NCBI GenBank assembly: GCA_041650375.1
Contig: JBAZLH010000002.1
Location: 117,929-181,928 of the forward strand
Origin: UBA6220 sp041650375
GTDB taxonomy: Bacteria; Patescibacteriota; Minisyncoccia; Minisyncoccales; Minisyncoccaceae
Direction: 5' to 3'
DNA length: 64,000 nt
Part shown: in pieces, positions 34,803 through 44,123 of the stretch
How the letters are laid out: each line of letters opens with the position of its first letter
How positions within the stretch are numbered: the first letter of the stretch is position 1
The notes under the pieces: generated by a model
What the model saw: the letters and a program-made list of their open reading frames with translations, nothing else
Told to the model about the DNA's origin: nothing
The model's database searches: none
Program-made: the position numbers and the translations under genes

Positions 34803-36128
34803 ATGGAAAAAAGGAATAAAATTATTTTTCTGATAGAGGCAACCGCGGCCAATCTGTTTGTTGCTTTTAATGTTTTTGCCTTGGAAATTAAAGACTACCC
34901 TATTATAAACGGGCTGGTTTTACCGGTCCAGCCCACTTTTGACCAATGGGCCGGTTATTTTTTTAGCATGGCTTTGGTTATTGGAATCGTCGCCGCGGTT
35001 GGCGTGATAATTTTTGCCGGAGTCAGAATTTTATTTTCTAAAGGAGATACTGCCAGAACGGGCAGCTCCAAATCAATGATGGTTCGGGCGTTAGTCGGAT
35101 TGGCGCTTCTTTTTGGATCGGTTCTTGTTTTGAACGCAATCAACTCCAATATCGCTTTAAGTAAGATAAAGCAAATAAAAGCGGGTGAAAATCTTGATGG
35201 CATTGTTTTGGTGGAAACAAAGCCGGACGGGAGCGAAGAAGTTTGGACAAATCAAGCTTACCCCCGAGTTGATTATCCCGTGACGGCCATTAGATGGATT
35301 TCCAACAAAGAGGATTTGCCCGCTATTTTTATATACCCGGAACCGAACTTTAAAGGCATCCCACTGGAAATAAAAAATGGCCAGAGCGCAGCCATGGCCG
35401 TGGGAAATTCTTTTGTGCTGGATTGGAGAACAATGGGAGTTTACCTTTATGATGATGAGAATTTAAAATTAAAAAACATAGCGGCTCCACTCCCCTTGAC
35501 CATGAGCCAACCGGCGCTGGCCAAAGTTAATTTTGACAAACTAACCAAGTCAATCAGAATCAATAATCCGAAAACGGGCGGAGACGGTTTTGGGGCCATT
35601 ATTTTCAGCAAGCCCGATTATCAAGGCAAGTGCGCGTGGTTAACCAAAGATATTAATAAATTATCCGAGGCAAAATCCAAAGACGAATTAAAAGAGGTTT
35701 CATCTGTTTATGTTTTTAGGACTACGGTTAATGTCCAAGGCGTGGTTTTTTACGGCAATGCTAATTGCAGCGATGGCAAGGATATAGAATTTACAAAATA
35801 TCGGCCGAATTCCTGCAAGGTCATGTTGAAAAAAGCAGACGGCCAGGAAGCTTGGGATGTTAACCCTTATGGCAAAGAAACCAGTTTTAAAAGCGGATGC
35901 AGCGAAATGTATTACGATGAGGCCAAAGGGCCGATTATAGTGTCTATGTTGCCGGACGACAATACAGTCGTTTTATTGAAAGATAAAGATGGCAATTGCC
36001 AGATTTTTAAAAAACAAGGAAATGATAGGTGCATCAGCTCTATCAAATATGGAAATATTTACGCTCATGATAAAGAGATTTGGCCGGAGACCTATACGCT
36101 TTTGCCGCCTTTGCCCGAAAATCCATAG
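34803..36128 (+). CDS. VirB2-like N-terminus fused to beta-gamma-crystallin-like ectodomain (copy 3)
   Basis: This 441-residue third paralogue is the last gene of the operon. It has a signal-like first helix, then helices at about 52-76 and 95-115 with FSKGDTARTGSSKSMMVRALVG between them. The ectodomain gives the best crystallin motifs of the set: YPEPNFKG and FSKPDYQG, each followed about 35-45 residues later by strands such as KSIRIN and SSVYVF. The distal part is Cys-containing and ends CISSIKYGNIY. As a set, the three copies would be anchored by their N-terminal helices with the beta-domains outside, or assemble as decorated pilins; the sequence cannot decide. Confidence 0.72.
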   Translation: MEKRNKIIFLIEATAANLFVAFNVFALEIKDYPIINGLVLPVQPTFDQWAGYFFSMALVIGIVAAVGVIIFAGVRILFSKGDTARTGSSKSMMVRALVGLALLFGSVLVLNAINSNIALSKIKQIKAGENLDGIVLVETKPDGSEEVWTNQAYPRVDYPVTAIRWISNKEDLPAIFIYPEPNFKGIPLEIKNGQSAAMAVGNSFVLDWRTMGVYLYDDENLKLKNIAAPLPLTMSQPALAKVNFDKLTKSIRINNPKTGGDGFGAIIFSKPDYQGKCAWLTKDINKLSEAKSKDELKEVSSVYVFRTTVNVQGVVFYGNANCSDGKDIEFTKYRPNSCKVMLKKADGQEAWDVNPYGKETSFKSGCSEMYYDEAKGPIIVSMLPDDNTVVLLKDKDGNCQIFKKQGNDRCISSIKYGNIYAHDKEIWPETYTLLPPLPENP

Positions 36129-36134
36129 AGAAAA

Positions 36135-36995
36135 TTACTTGGCAGGATAAATAATTTTACTTAATGCCTCCCAATCCCCTATTGTTAATGTTTCCGCCCT
36201 TTGGGCGGGATTTAGGCCGGCGTCAATCAGCCGGTTTTTTATTTTTTCTTTTTCCAATTTTAACCCAGAAGAAAGATTATTCAATAATTGTTTTCTGGGG
36301 GAAGAAAATCCAGCTTTGGCTATTTTGAAGAATTTTATCGCGGCTAAGTCGTGCCGCCTGTATGGGCTTAAGTTTATGACCGCGCTATCCACCTTCGGCT
36401 TGGGCCAAAAACTGTTTTTAGAAACGTAAAATAATATTTTCGGGTTGGCGTAATATTGGACTGCCACGGAAAGCAAGCTCATATTTGGCGGCACTTCGCA
36501 AATCCTTTGTGCCACCTCTTTTTGGACCATTAAAGTTATTTCGTCCGGCCGAGGATCTGATTCCAATAAAGACCTTATTAGGGGCGCGGTAATGTAATAC
36601 GGAATATTAGCCACCACTTGATAGTGATGGCCGAGTTTTTTGAAAAATAGGCTGCCCCTGCCCTTTGCCAATTCTTTTAAAATATCGGCATTGATTATTT
36701 CCACGTTTTTTATGCCAAGTTTTTTCATTATTATCCGCAGCTCTTCGGCCAAGCGGTTGTCTTTTTCTACTGCCACCACCTTTTTGCTGTGGTAGGCCAA
36801 AAGAAGGGTTAGGGCGCCCAAGCCCGGGCCGATTTCCAAAACCGTAGCAGTCTTATTGAGCCCGGCCGACGCCACGATTTTATTAACGATATTTTTATCT
36901 TCCAAGAAATTTTGGCCCAAAGATTTTTTAGCCGAAATTTGCCTTTTTGGGGCATTATTGTGTGGCTTTTTAATGGTGGAAAAGTTCCTTGACAT
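36135..36995 (-). CDS. rsmA: 16S rRNA dimethyladenosine transferase RsmA (KsgA)
   Basis: RsmA uses S-adenosylmethionine to dimethylate the two adjacent adenosines in helix 45 of 16S rRNA during small-subunit maturation. The 286-residue protein shows KKSLGQNFLEDKNIVNKIV, the SAM-binding motif VLEIGPGLGALTLLL, a VVAVEKD motif II and the catalytic NIPYYITAPLI. FWPKPKVDSAVINL and the helical C-terminal domain are standard. The gene is convergent with copy 3 (6 nt apart) and divergent from the LysM gene. Confidence 0.95.
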   Translation of the reverse strand: MSRNFSTIKKPHNNAPKRQISAKKSLGQNFLEDKNIVNKIVASAGLNKTATVLEIGPGLGALTLLLAYHSKKVVAVEKDNRLAEELRIIMKKLGIKNVEIINADILKELAKGRGSLFFKKLGHHYQVVANIPYYITAPLIRSLLESDPRPDEITLMVQKEVAQRICEVPPNMSLLSVAVQYYANPKILFYVSKNSFWPKPKVDSAVINLSPYRRHDLAAIKFFKIAKAGFSSPRKQLLNNLSSGLKLEKEKIKNRLIDAGLNPAQRAETLTIGDWEALSKIIYPAK

Positions 36996-37116
36996 AGGGT
37001 TTAGAAGAGGTAAACTGGATATTATCTAGATAGTCTTACCTTTTTTCAGTATTATTATTTTACTTACAAGGCTTATTTTAACGAAACTTAAAACTATATT
37101 TTCCGCATTCAGATCT

Positions 37117-38214
37117 TTGAAGAGCCCGGAACTTAAAGATTATTTTAGAAGCCCCAAAGGCAGATTTTTTTGTTTATTGCTTACCCTATTGCTGGCTTGG
37201 GGAATTTTTATTGTTTTGCCTTTTAATAAAGGCGATAATAGCATCTTTGCCAAACCGTACAGTAATTTTATCAATATTGAACCGGGAACACAAGCCGCTC
37301 CAAGTTTAATCATAGGGGGAACCAGCGTTGTTAGCGCCGTGCCGTCCCCTATTTTTATTTCCTCGCAAAATTTGGGAACATTGTTGTCTGATATGGCGGA
37401 TAATAAGGACGGCAATTCTATTATCAAATATACGGTGGAAAAGGGAGAAACTCTTTCGCAAATTGCCGACAAATTTAATATTTCCGTGGAAACAATTTTG
37501 TTGGCCAATGAATTGAGCAATAGCCGAATAGTTCCTGGCCAAGAATTAATGATATTGCCTACAAATGGAATTATCCATATGGTTGAAAAGGGAGATAGCG
37601 TTAAATCATTGGCCGCGTATTACAAAACGCAGCAAGAAGATATTATCAATTTTAATGATTTGTCCCAAGACGGAAGCATCTATGTAGGAGACATTTTGAT
37701 TATTCCGGGAGGAAAAATGCCAATTAAACAAGCGTCCAAGCCGGCCATTAAAGATGTGGCTGATAGCGATTCTTCTGGTTCGTCTACTCAATTAACCTTG
37801 CCCGGATCTTATTTTATGATACCAACCAATGGAAAATTATCGCAAGGAGCCCATTTTTCTTACACCAGCAATGGCCACAGCTATTATAATTCGGTTGATA
37901 TCGCCAACGATATCGGCACACCAATAATGGCCGCTGCCGGCGGGCAGATTCAAATTGTTAAGAACGCTTGGCCATATGGCAAGTATATTACTATTTCGCA
38001 TCCGAATGGCGTGATAACTCTTTACGCGCACATGAGTTCTTTTGCCAAAGGAATTGTTTCAGGAATGGCTGTGACCCAAGGGCAAATTATCGGCTACATG
38101 GGAAATACGGGTAAAGTGGTAACCCTAGGCGGCACGGGCTCGCATTTGCATTTTGAAACCAGGGGTACCACCAATCCTTTAACCAAATATAAAACCGGCT
38201 CAATGGTTAAATAG
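37117..38214 (+). CDS. Membrane-anchored protein with two LysM domains and an M23 peptidase-like domain
   Basis: This 365-residue protein has one N-terminal helix (about 16-36), two LysM peptidoglycan-binding domains (105-148 and 153-197) and an M23/LytM domain (about 230-350). In the M23 domain the HLH motif (H343, H345, in GSHLHFETRG) and YAHM are present. The first zinc ligand His normally four residues before the Asp (here D261 in YYNSVD) is Tyr; the nearest His (H254) is seven residues before it. Activity is thus uncertain, and it may act as an amidase activator as EnvC/NlpD do. The start is a TTG. It ends before a strong terminator. Confidence 0.88.
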   Translation: MKSPELKDYFRSPKGRFFCLLLTLLLAWGIFIVLPFNKGDNSIFAKPYSNFINIEPGTQAAPSLIIGGTSVVSAVPSPIFISSQNLGTLLSDMADNKDGNSIIKYTVEKGETLSQIADKFNISVETILLANELSNSRIVPGQELMILPTNGIIHMVEKGDSVKSLAAYYKTQQEDIINFNDLSQDGSIYVGDILIIPGGKMPIKQASKPAIKDVADSDSSGSSTQLTLPGSYFMIPTNGKLSQGAHFSYTSNGHSYYNSVDIANDIGTPIMAAAGGQIQIVKNAWPYGKYITISHPNGVITLYAHMSSFAKGIVSGMAVTQGQIIGYMGNTGKVVTLGGTGSHLHFETRGTTNPLTKYKTGSMVK

Positions 38215-38228
38215 CGTTGAGAATTTGA

Positions 38229-38263
38229 TAGCCGCCTTCCGCCAACTGGCGGAGGCGGTTTTT
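38229..38263 (+). terminator. Strong terminator after the LysM-M23 gene
   Basis: A long GC-rich stem, GCCGCC..TCCGCCA / TGGCGGA..GGCGG, is followed by TTTTTTG between converging genes. Confidence 0.88.
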
Positions 38264-38276
38264 TGTTGCGCAAAAC

Positions 38277-39806
38277 CTAAACGTTTGTTTTGCGGCGGTA
38301 CATTAAAGCTTCGGAAATATGCGGAAACAGGATTTTATCGGAATTATCTAAATCCGCGATAGTGCGGGCGACTTTTAAAACTCGGTGATAACCCCGCGGA
38401 GAAAGCTTGCCAGAATCAACGGCTTGTTTGAGCAACTCTTTGGATTCATCGTCAAATTGGCAATGCGTTTTAATTTCCGGGATTTGCATCTCCGAGTTTG
38501 TTAATATCTTTGAATATTTAAAGCGGCCAGCTTGTATTTCTCTGGCAAAATTAACGCGCGTTTTCACTTCTTTTTCCAGGGTTTTATTTTCTTCCGCGTT
38601 GAGTTTATCAAAATTTATTCTGGGGACAACAATAAACATATCAATCCTGTCCATTAACGGCCCTGATAATTTACGGCGGTACATTTGGATTTGCGATGCC
38701 GAGCAAGCACAAGTTTTTTCCGGGTCGCCGTAATAACCACAGGGGCAAGGATTGGCAGTGGCGAGAAAGATAAATCGGGAAGGCAGATGTATTTTTGTTT
38801 TCGCGCGCAAAATATTTATCTCCCCTTCCTCTAGTGGTTGCCTTAACGATTCCAAAACATCGCGGTGAAATTCCGGCAGTTCGTCCAAGAATAGAACTCC
38901 TTTGTGCGCTAAGGTTATTTCTCCGGGCACGGGCGGATTGCCGCTTCCCAAAAGCGCGGCTTCGGATGAGGTATGGTGCGGGTTGCGAAAAGGAGGGTCA
39001 ACAACTAAAGGATAATCAAGAGGCAATAATCCGGAGACGCTGTAAATCTTGGTTACTTGGAGCGAATCACTTAAATTCAGGGGCGGAAGAAGCCGAGCAA
39101 AGGATTTGGCTAATAAGGTCTTGCCCGTGCCCGGAGGGCCTTCCATAAGCAGATTATGGCCTCCGGCAGCAGCTATTTCCAGCGCCCTTTTGGCGTATTC
39201 CTGGCCCTGCACCCAGCCGATATTCGCAGCGTTTTCATCGGTTTTGAATATTTTTTCTTGCACTCCCCCGGGTTCTTCGCCGATTGTTTTTATGCCTTCC
39301 AAGTGGGAGATGGCTTCTTTGAGAGTTTCAAATCCGAAAATTTTAATGCCCTTTACGAGCGCGGCTTCCGCCGCGTTGGCCTTGGGCAAGAGGAGCTCTG
39401 CAAAGCCGCTTTCTTTAGCCGCGCTGGCGATAATTAAAGCGCCTTTAATCGGTTTTAGCCTTCCGTCTAAAGACAGTTCACCCACAATCATTTTATCGTT
39501 GGGATTAAAAGAAGTTTGGTTTGTCGCCAAGAGATAACTTAAGGCAATCGGCAAATCAAAAAGCGCCCCTTCTTTTTTAATTTCCGCGGGCGCCAGATTG
39601 ACTATTATTTTTTTGGTTTGTTCGGTTGGGCTCTTAATATTGCTGTTTTTGATGGCAAAGTCAACTCTTTCTTTAGATTCGTCAACCGATTTTGTCGCCA
39701 TGCCGACAACATTAAAAGAGCGAAGCCCGTTCGTGCACTCAACTTCCACTTCAATAATTTGGGCGGATATTCCCAGGATTGTTGAAGAAAAGACCTTGGC
39801 GCACAT
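38277..39806 (-). CDS. comM: YifB/ComM family Mg-chelatase-like AAA+ ATPase
   Basis: This 509-residue protein has an N-terminal Lon-protease-like S5 domain (FSSTILGISAQIIEVEVECTNGLRSFNVVGM) and a Mg-chelatase AAA+ domain with Walker A GPPGTGKT and Walker B LFLDELPEF. NPCPCGYYGDPEKTCACS forms the Cys cluster, and RISGPLMDRIDM appears here as KLSGPLMDRIDMFIVV. A C-terminal helical domain follows. ComM is a hexameric helicase that promotes branch migration during natural transformation, so it implies DNA uptake and recombination. It is followed in the operon order by no other gene and preceded by the DksA-type gene. Confidence 0.93.
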   Translation of the reverse strand: MCAKVFSSTILGISAQIIEVEVECTNGLRSFNVVGMATKSVDESKERVDFAIKNSNIKSPTEQTKKIIVNLAPAEIKKEGALFDLPIALSYLLATNQTSFNPNDKMIVGELSLDGRLKPIKGALIIASAAKESGFAELLLPKANAAEAALVKGIKIFGFETLKEAISHLEGIKTIGEEPGGVQEKIFKTDENAANIGWVQGQEYAKRALEIAAAGGHNLLMEGPPGTGKTLLAKSFARLLPPLNLSDSLQVTKIYSVSGLLPLDYPLVVDPPFRNPHHTSSEAALLGSGNPPVPGEITLAHKGVLFLDELPEFHRDVLESLRQPLEEGEINILRAKTKIHLPSRFIFLATANPCPCGYYGDPEKTCACSASQIQMYRRKLSGPLMDRIDMFIVVPRINFDKLNAEENKTLEKEVKTRVNFAREIQAGRFKYSKILTNSEMQIPEIKTHCQFDDESKELLKQAVDSGKLSPRGYHRVLKVARTIADLDNSDKILFPHISEALMYRRKTNV

Positions 39807-39812
39807 AATGTT

Positions 39813-40178
39813 TTATTTATTGGCGCTGCAATCATTGCAATAACGCGCTTCCGGAAAAGCCCTCAACCGGTCTTCGGATAAATCCTTATTGCAATTTTCG
39901 CATTTGCCGTAAGTGTTGTTTTTTATTTTTTCCAGGGCCAATTTAACGTTTTTAAGGTCTTCTTCCAATACGTATCCAACTGGTAGAATGTTTTCGTATT
40001 CTTCCACTTCCGTGGTTTCGTCTTCAATATCGGTATTGGTTTCGTCGTTTGGAAAACCGGCCTCCCAATGGTCGCTCCCCTCTTTGCTGCGGTGGGCGAT
40101 GGTTTCCAATTCTTTTTCTAACTCCAATTGTTTTATTTCCAATTGATTTTTAAATTCCTCTATTAGTTTTTGGTCCAT
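39813..40178 (-). CDS. DksA/TraR-type zinc-finger protein
   Basis: This 121-residue protein has a Glu/Lys-rich helical hairpin (about 1-80) with TNTDIEDETTEVEEYENI and a C4 zinc finger CENCNKDLSEDRLRAFPEARYCNDC near the C-terminus. This is the DksA/TraR family, whose members bind RNA polymerase through the secondary channel. The acidic hairpin tip normally carries Asp residues; candidates are present (D50, D52) but alignment is needed. It is encoded 1 nt after a tiny membrane-protein gene and 6 nt before comM. Confidence 0.85.
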   Translation of the reverse strand: MDQKLIEEFKNQLEIKQLELEKELETIAHRSKEGSDHWEAGFPNDETNTDIEDETTEVEEYENILPVGYVLEEDLKNVKLALEKIKNNTYGKCENCNKDLSEDRLRAFPEARYCNDCSANK

Positions 40179-40179
40179 T

Positions 40180-40275
40180 TTATTTTTTTACAATTAAAAA
40201 TATAATTAAGGCAACGATTAAAATATAAATTGCCCGAATCATTAATTTTTGAAAAATACCGGCAGGTTTACGCAT
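40180..40275 (-). CDS. 31-residue single-helix membrane protein
   Basis: A short frame reads MRKPAGIFQKLMIRAIYILI followed by VALIIFLIVKK: a basic start, one strongly hydrophobic helix and a Lys-Lys end. Its ATG overlaps the last codon and stop of the coiled-coil gene, and its TAA ends 1 nt before the DksA-type gene on the same strand. It therefore fits exactly between two operon genes. Packing and translational coupling support a real gene, but no family is recognised and the frame is short. Confidence 0.5.
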   Translation of the reverse strand: MRKPAGIFQKLMIRAIYILIVALIIFLIVKK

Positions 40276-41953
40276 TTTTGTCTAATTTTTCGTTAACGGT
40301 TGAAATTTTATCTTTAATTGACTTAACGTTTGCGGCAAAACCCTGGTATTTCGTTCTTAGCTCTTCTCGCATAGTTTCTATTTTTCGGCTTTCGTCTTCG
40401 GTTTCCCATCTTTTTTTCTCAATCTCGCGGCGTTTTTCTTCAATCGCTTTCCGTTCTTGTTCCAATTTTCTGAGATCATCCGGAGTTACCGCCATATCGC
40501 TTCTTTTTTCAATGACTTTTATTTCTTCTTCAATTGTTTTTTCTTGTTTAGCGATATCGCTTAAGCGCTTATCCGACGCATTTTTTTGGTCGGTATTATC
40601 TAGCATTAATTCCTTAATGCTATTGGCTTCAACTTCCGCTTTTTCCAGGTCGGTCAAGAGTTCGGTTTTTTCTCCGCTATAAATTATTTTATCGCGGTCT
40701 CTTTTCAACAAATCCAATTCCATGTTAAGTTCTTTTTCCCGGGCCAATATCTTTTCAAAAGTAAGATTAAACTCGTTTAACTGCAAGCGTAAGGATTTAA
40801 TTTCGTCTTCTTTTTTGTTTTTTTCCAATTCCACCGTATTCCTTTCATCCTCCACCTTCCAGCGTTCTTTTTCCATATTTCTTTTTTCTTCGGGAGTGCC
40901 AGCAGATTCTTCTTTCGCTTCGGTGGCTTTTTTAATTTCTTCAATTCTTTTCTTTCTTTCAATTATCAACTCAAGGCGTTGTTTGGTTTTGTCAATTTCT
41001 CTTTCAATGTCTTTTTTTCTTTCTTCAAACGGTATTTTTTCGTCCGCGATTTGAGTAATGCTTTGTTCAATCTCAAAAATCAAATCGGTTATTTTGCGCA
41101 TTTTTTCTTTCGGATCCTCCTCCTTTTCTTTTATGACGAAGTCGTCCTCCATCGCCAATTCATTCGGTTCGGGTTCTTTTTTGGCCTCGCCTTTCTTTTT
41201 GTTTTGAACTTTAAGATTATTCAAGGAAATGATCTCATCGTCTTTTATTTCCGGCATAGACTCCTCTTCCGGCTCTTCGATGGGCAAATTAACGCCTTCC
41301 AATCCTTGGCCTTCGCTTTCAAAGACTTCATTATCTTTTAAGCCTTGTTCCGAAAGGCCGGAAATTTCGCCAATGTCAATTTGTTCTTCCGAGGTTGGCA
41401 CTTCCATTTCTTCCAATTCATCAATCGCCAGGCCGAGTTCTTCGTCTTTTGGAGTTTCTTTTGTTGAAATGACCGGCATTTCCGCGGGTTTTTCTTCTTG
41501 CGCCGAAGATAAGGCTTCCACGGGTAATCCCGTCGGCCCTTCTTTTGGCTTTGTTTCGGCTTCCGTTTTTGTTAGCCCGGCGCCCGGGGGCAAATCTTCA
41601 ATGCGCGGCTTTAATTCTTTTTCTTCTTCACTATCGCCTTTATCCACTTTAATTTTTATTTTATTTTCTTTTTCTGGGATAACGATAGCGTGGCCATCCG
41701 TTGGTTGGCTGTTGATTGCCATGGGTAAAACCGGCTCTTCCAAAGGAGTCTGTTCCATTTGTTCCAGTTCTTTTTCTTTTTGCGCTAAAGCGGCAATCGC
41801 AGCTTTTTCTTTTTCCAGCTGATTGATAACATTTTCTTTTTGGGTGACCAAATTACCCCCGGCCTTGGCGGTTGATTCCCTTTCGGCGGCGGCAATGTCT
41901 TTTTTCATTGTCCGTATTTTGCTCGCTTCTATTGTGAAAATATTTTCCTCCAT
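40268..41953 (-). CDS. Large acidic coiled-coil protein, unknown function
   Basis: This 561-residue protein has no signal peptide or membrane helix. Residues about 1-60 and 285-555 are heptad-rich, highly charged coiled coils (Lys/Glu/Arg/Ile/Leu). The middle (about 70-280) is acidic, rich in Pro and Glu and probably disordered (EETPKDEELGLAIDELEEMEVPTSEEQ style). It resembles SMC/myosin-like rods by composition only. The gene lies between pnp and the tiny membrane-protein gene; a structural or scaffold role is possible, but function is unassigned. Confidence 0.7.
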   Translation of the reverse strand: MEENIFTIEASKIRTMKKDIAAAERESTAKAGGNLVTQKENVINQLEKEKAAIAALAQKEKELEQMEQTPLEEPVLPMAINSQPTDGHAIVIPEKENKIKIKVDKGDSEEEKELKPRIEDLPPGAGLTKTEAETKPKEGPTGLPVEALSSAQEEKPAEMPVISTKETPKDEELGLAIDELEEMEVPTSEEQIDIGEISGLSEQGLKDNEVFESEGQGLEGVNLPIEEPEEESMPEIKDDEIISLNNLKVQNKKKGEAKKEPEPNELAMEDDFVIKEKEEDPKEKMRKITDLIFEIEQSITQIADEKIPFEERKKDIEREIDKTKQRLELIIERKKRIEEIKKATEAKEESAGTPEEKRNMEKERWKVEDERNTVELEKNKKEDEIKSLRLQLNEFNLTFEKILAREKELNMELDLLKRDRDKIIYSGEKTELLTDLEKAEVEANSIKELMLDNTDQKNASDKRLSDIAKQEKTIEEEIKVIEKRSDMAVTPDDLRKLEQERKAIEEKRREIEKKRWETEDESRKIETMREELRTKYQGFAANVKSIKDKISTVNEKLDKNA

Positions 41954-41980
41954 AGGAAAAAAGTAGAGAGATTTTTAAAT

Positions 41981-44095
41981 TTATTTCTTTGCTTCTTTTA
42001 ATGATAGATTAATCCTGCCTTGTTCGTCAATAGAGATGACTTTTACCGGAATTACATCGCCGAGTTTTACCACGTCTGTAACTTTTTCAACGCGCTTATT
42101 GTCCAATTGGGAGATGTGGACTAAGCCTTCTTGTCCGGGTAAAATTTCCACAAACGCGCCGAAATCCAAAATTCTTTTAACTGTGCCTTGGTAGAATTCG
42201 CCGACAGTGACTTCTTTGGTAAGGCTGGTAATCCAATCAATGGCTTTTTGGGCCGATTCCCCGTCCAGGGCGGTAATAAATACTTCGCCGGTGTCTTCAA
42301 TATCTATGGTTACGTTACAAGCGTCAATAATTTCATTAATAATTTTACCGCCGGTGCCGATAACGTCACCGATTTTTTCCGGATTGATTTTTATGATGAA
42401 AATTCTGGGAGCATACGGAGATAATTCTTTCCTCGGCTCGGCAATAATGTTTTTCATTTCCTGCAGTATTTCCAAGCGGGCCGGCTTGCTTTGCTCCAGC
42501 GCTTCTTTGATTATCTTATCGGTGATCCCGCGGACCTTTAGGTCCATTTGCAAAGCGGTAATGCCTTGGTCGGTGCCGGCGACTTTAAAGTCCATGTCGC
42601 CATAATGGTCTTCTTCTCCTTGCACGTCGGTTAAAACCGCGTAAGCTTTTTCTTCCGTGCTCTTGGCATTATTCATTTCCATCATTAAGCCCATGGCAAT
42701 GCCGGAAACAGGGCGCTTAATGGGAACTCCCCCATCCATTAAAGCCAAGCAAGCTGCGCAGGTGGAAGCCATAGAACTGGAACCGTTTGAGCACAATACT
42801 TCCGAGACAACACGAATGGTGTACGGGAACTCTTCAGCCGGCGGCAACATTGGCTTCAAGGCTTTTTCGCCAAGCATGCCGTGTCCGATTTCTCGCCTGC
42901 CCGGTCCGCGCATCGGTCCGGTTTCTCCAACGCTGTATGGAGGAAAGTTATAATGGTGCATAAATCTTTTCTTGTATTGGGATTCCATTTCTTCCATTAT
43001 TTTTTGGTCTCCCGGAGCGCCTAAAGTTAGAAAAGATAAAACTTTGGTTTGTCCGCGGGTGAATAAGCCGGTGCCGTGGGCTCGTTTGAATAATCCCACA
43101 TTGCAGCCGATACATCTTAATTCAGTGATTTTTCTGTCGTCAACTCGCAATCCTTTTTTGATCGCCCCTTCATGCATTGTTTTTTCAGCTTCCATTTCAA
43201 AAATTGACAATCCCCTCCTCAATTGGTCCGAGTCGTCGTTCAGCCCTTTCAAATGTTCGGCCAGTTCGTTTTTTAAATCTTCGACTGATTCGGTTTTTTC
43301 AAATAAGGCTTTTTCCAAGCGGTTGCCGATAAAATTAACGACTTCTTTTTCAAGTTCTTCGTTGATAGAATAATCTTTAATTTTAATTTTTTCTTTGCCA
43401 ACTTCTTTTTGGATTTTTTCTTGGAATTCAATCAAGTCAGTTTGTATTTTTTTTGTTTCCCTGATGGCCTTTAAAAACAACTCTTCCGGCGCTTCGTTCA
43501 TTCCGGCTTCAATCATGTTAATAAGCATTTCTTTGCCGGATTCTGATTTTAAGGCGGAAATTATCAAATCCATTTTACTCGTTTCCCTTTGTTCAATGGT
43601 TGGAAAAGGAATTATTGCTCCGTCTTTTTCCCCGATTCTTAAAGCCGCTACCGGGCCGTTCCAAGGGATATCGGAACAAAACAAAGCCACTGACGCGGCG
43701 AACAAGCTTAAAGTGGCCGGATCGGATTCTTGGTCCCAAGACAGGCAAGTAATGATTACTTGCACTTCATGGTGTAGATCCGGCGGAAATAGGGGCCGGA
43801 TGGCGCGGTCAATCAAACGGGAAGTTAAAACCGATTGTTCGGACGGACGGCCTTCCCTTTTCATAAAGCGGGAGCCTAGAATTTTTCCAACTGCGTAATA
43901 TTTTTCTTCATAGAGAACGGTTAAAGGAAAAAAGTCCGCGTTTTCAATTTCTTTTTTGGCGATAACGCAGTTTGCCATTACAGCCGTGTCGCCGTATCTT
44001 ACCAATACGGAACCATTGGCTCTTTCAGCCAATCCGTTAAATTCCACGATTAATGGTTTTCCGTTTAAGTTTATTTCAAATAATTTGGTTTCCAT
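41981..44095 (-). CDS. pnp: Polyribonucleotide nucleotidyltransferase (PNPase)
   Basis: PNPase degrades RNA 3'-5' by phosphorolysis as a trimer. The 704-residue protein shows two RNase PH-like cores (GDTAVMANCV, later RAHGTGLFTRGQTKVLSFLTLG), a KH domain (IGDVIGTGGKIINEI, with GxxG) and a C-terminal S1 domain (GTVKRILDFGAFVEILPGQEGLVHISQL). Length matches the family (about 700). It follows rpsO, the widely conserved rpsO-pnp order, with 28 nt between. Confidence 0.96.
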   Translation of the reverse strand: METKLFEINLNGKPLIVEFNGLAERANGSVLVRYGDTAVMANCVIAKKEIENADFFPLTVLYEEKYYAVGKILGSRFMKREGRPSEQSVLTSRLIDRAIRPLFPPDLHHEVQVIITCLSWDQESDPATLSLFAASVALFCSDIPWNGPVAALRIGEKDGAIIPFPTIEQRETSKMDLIISALKSESGKEMLINMIEAGMNEAPEELFLKAIRETKKIQTDLIEFQEKIQKEVGKEKIKIKDYSINEELEKEVVNFIGNRLEKALFEKTESVEDLKNELAEHLKGLNDDSDQLRRGLSIFEMEAEKTMHEGAIKKGLRVDDRKITELRCIGCNVGLFKRAHGTGLFTRGQTKVLSFLTLGAPGDQKIMEEMESQYKKRFMHHYNFPPYSVGETGPMRGPGRREIGHGMLGEKALKPMLPPAEEFPYTIRVVSEVLCSNGSSSMASTCAACLALMDGGVPIKRPVSGIAMGLMMEMNNAKSTEEKAYAVLTDVQGEEDHYGDMDFKVAGTDQGITALQMDLKVRGITDKIIKEALEQSKPARLEILQEMKNIIAEPRKELSPYAPRIFIIKINPEKIGDVIGTGGKIINEIIDACNVTIDIEDTGEVFITALDGESAQKAIDWITSLTKEVTVGEFYQGTVKRILDFGAFVEILPGQEGLVHISQLDNKRVEKVTDVVKLGDVIPVKVISIDEQGRINLSLKEAKK

Positions 44096-44123
44096 AATTT
44101 TTTACAGATACAAAAATACGGCC

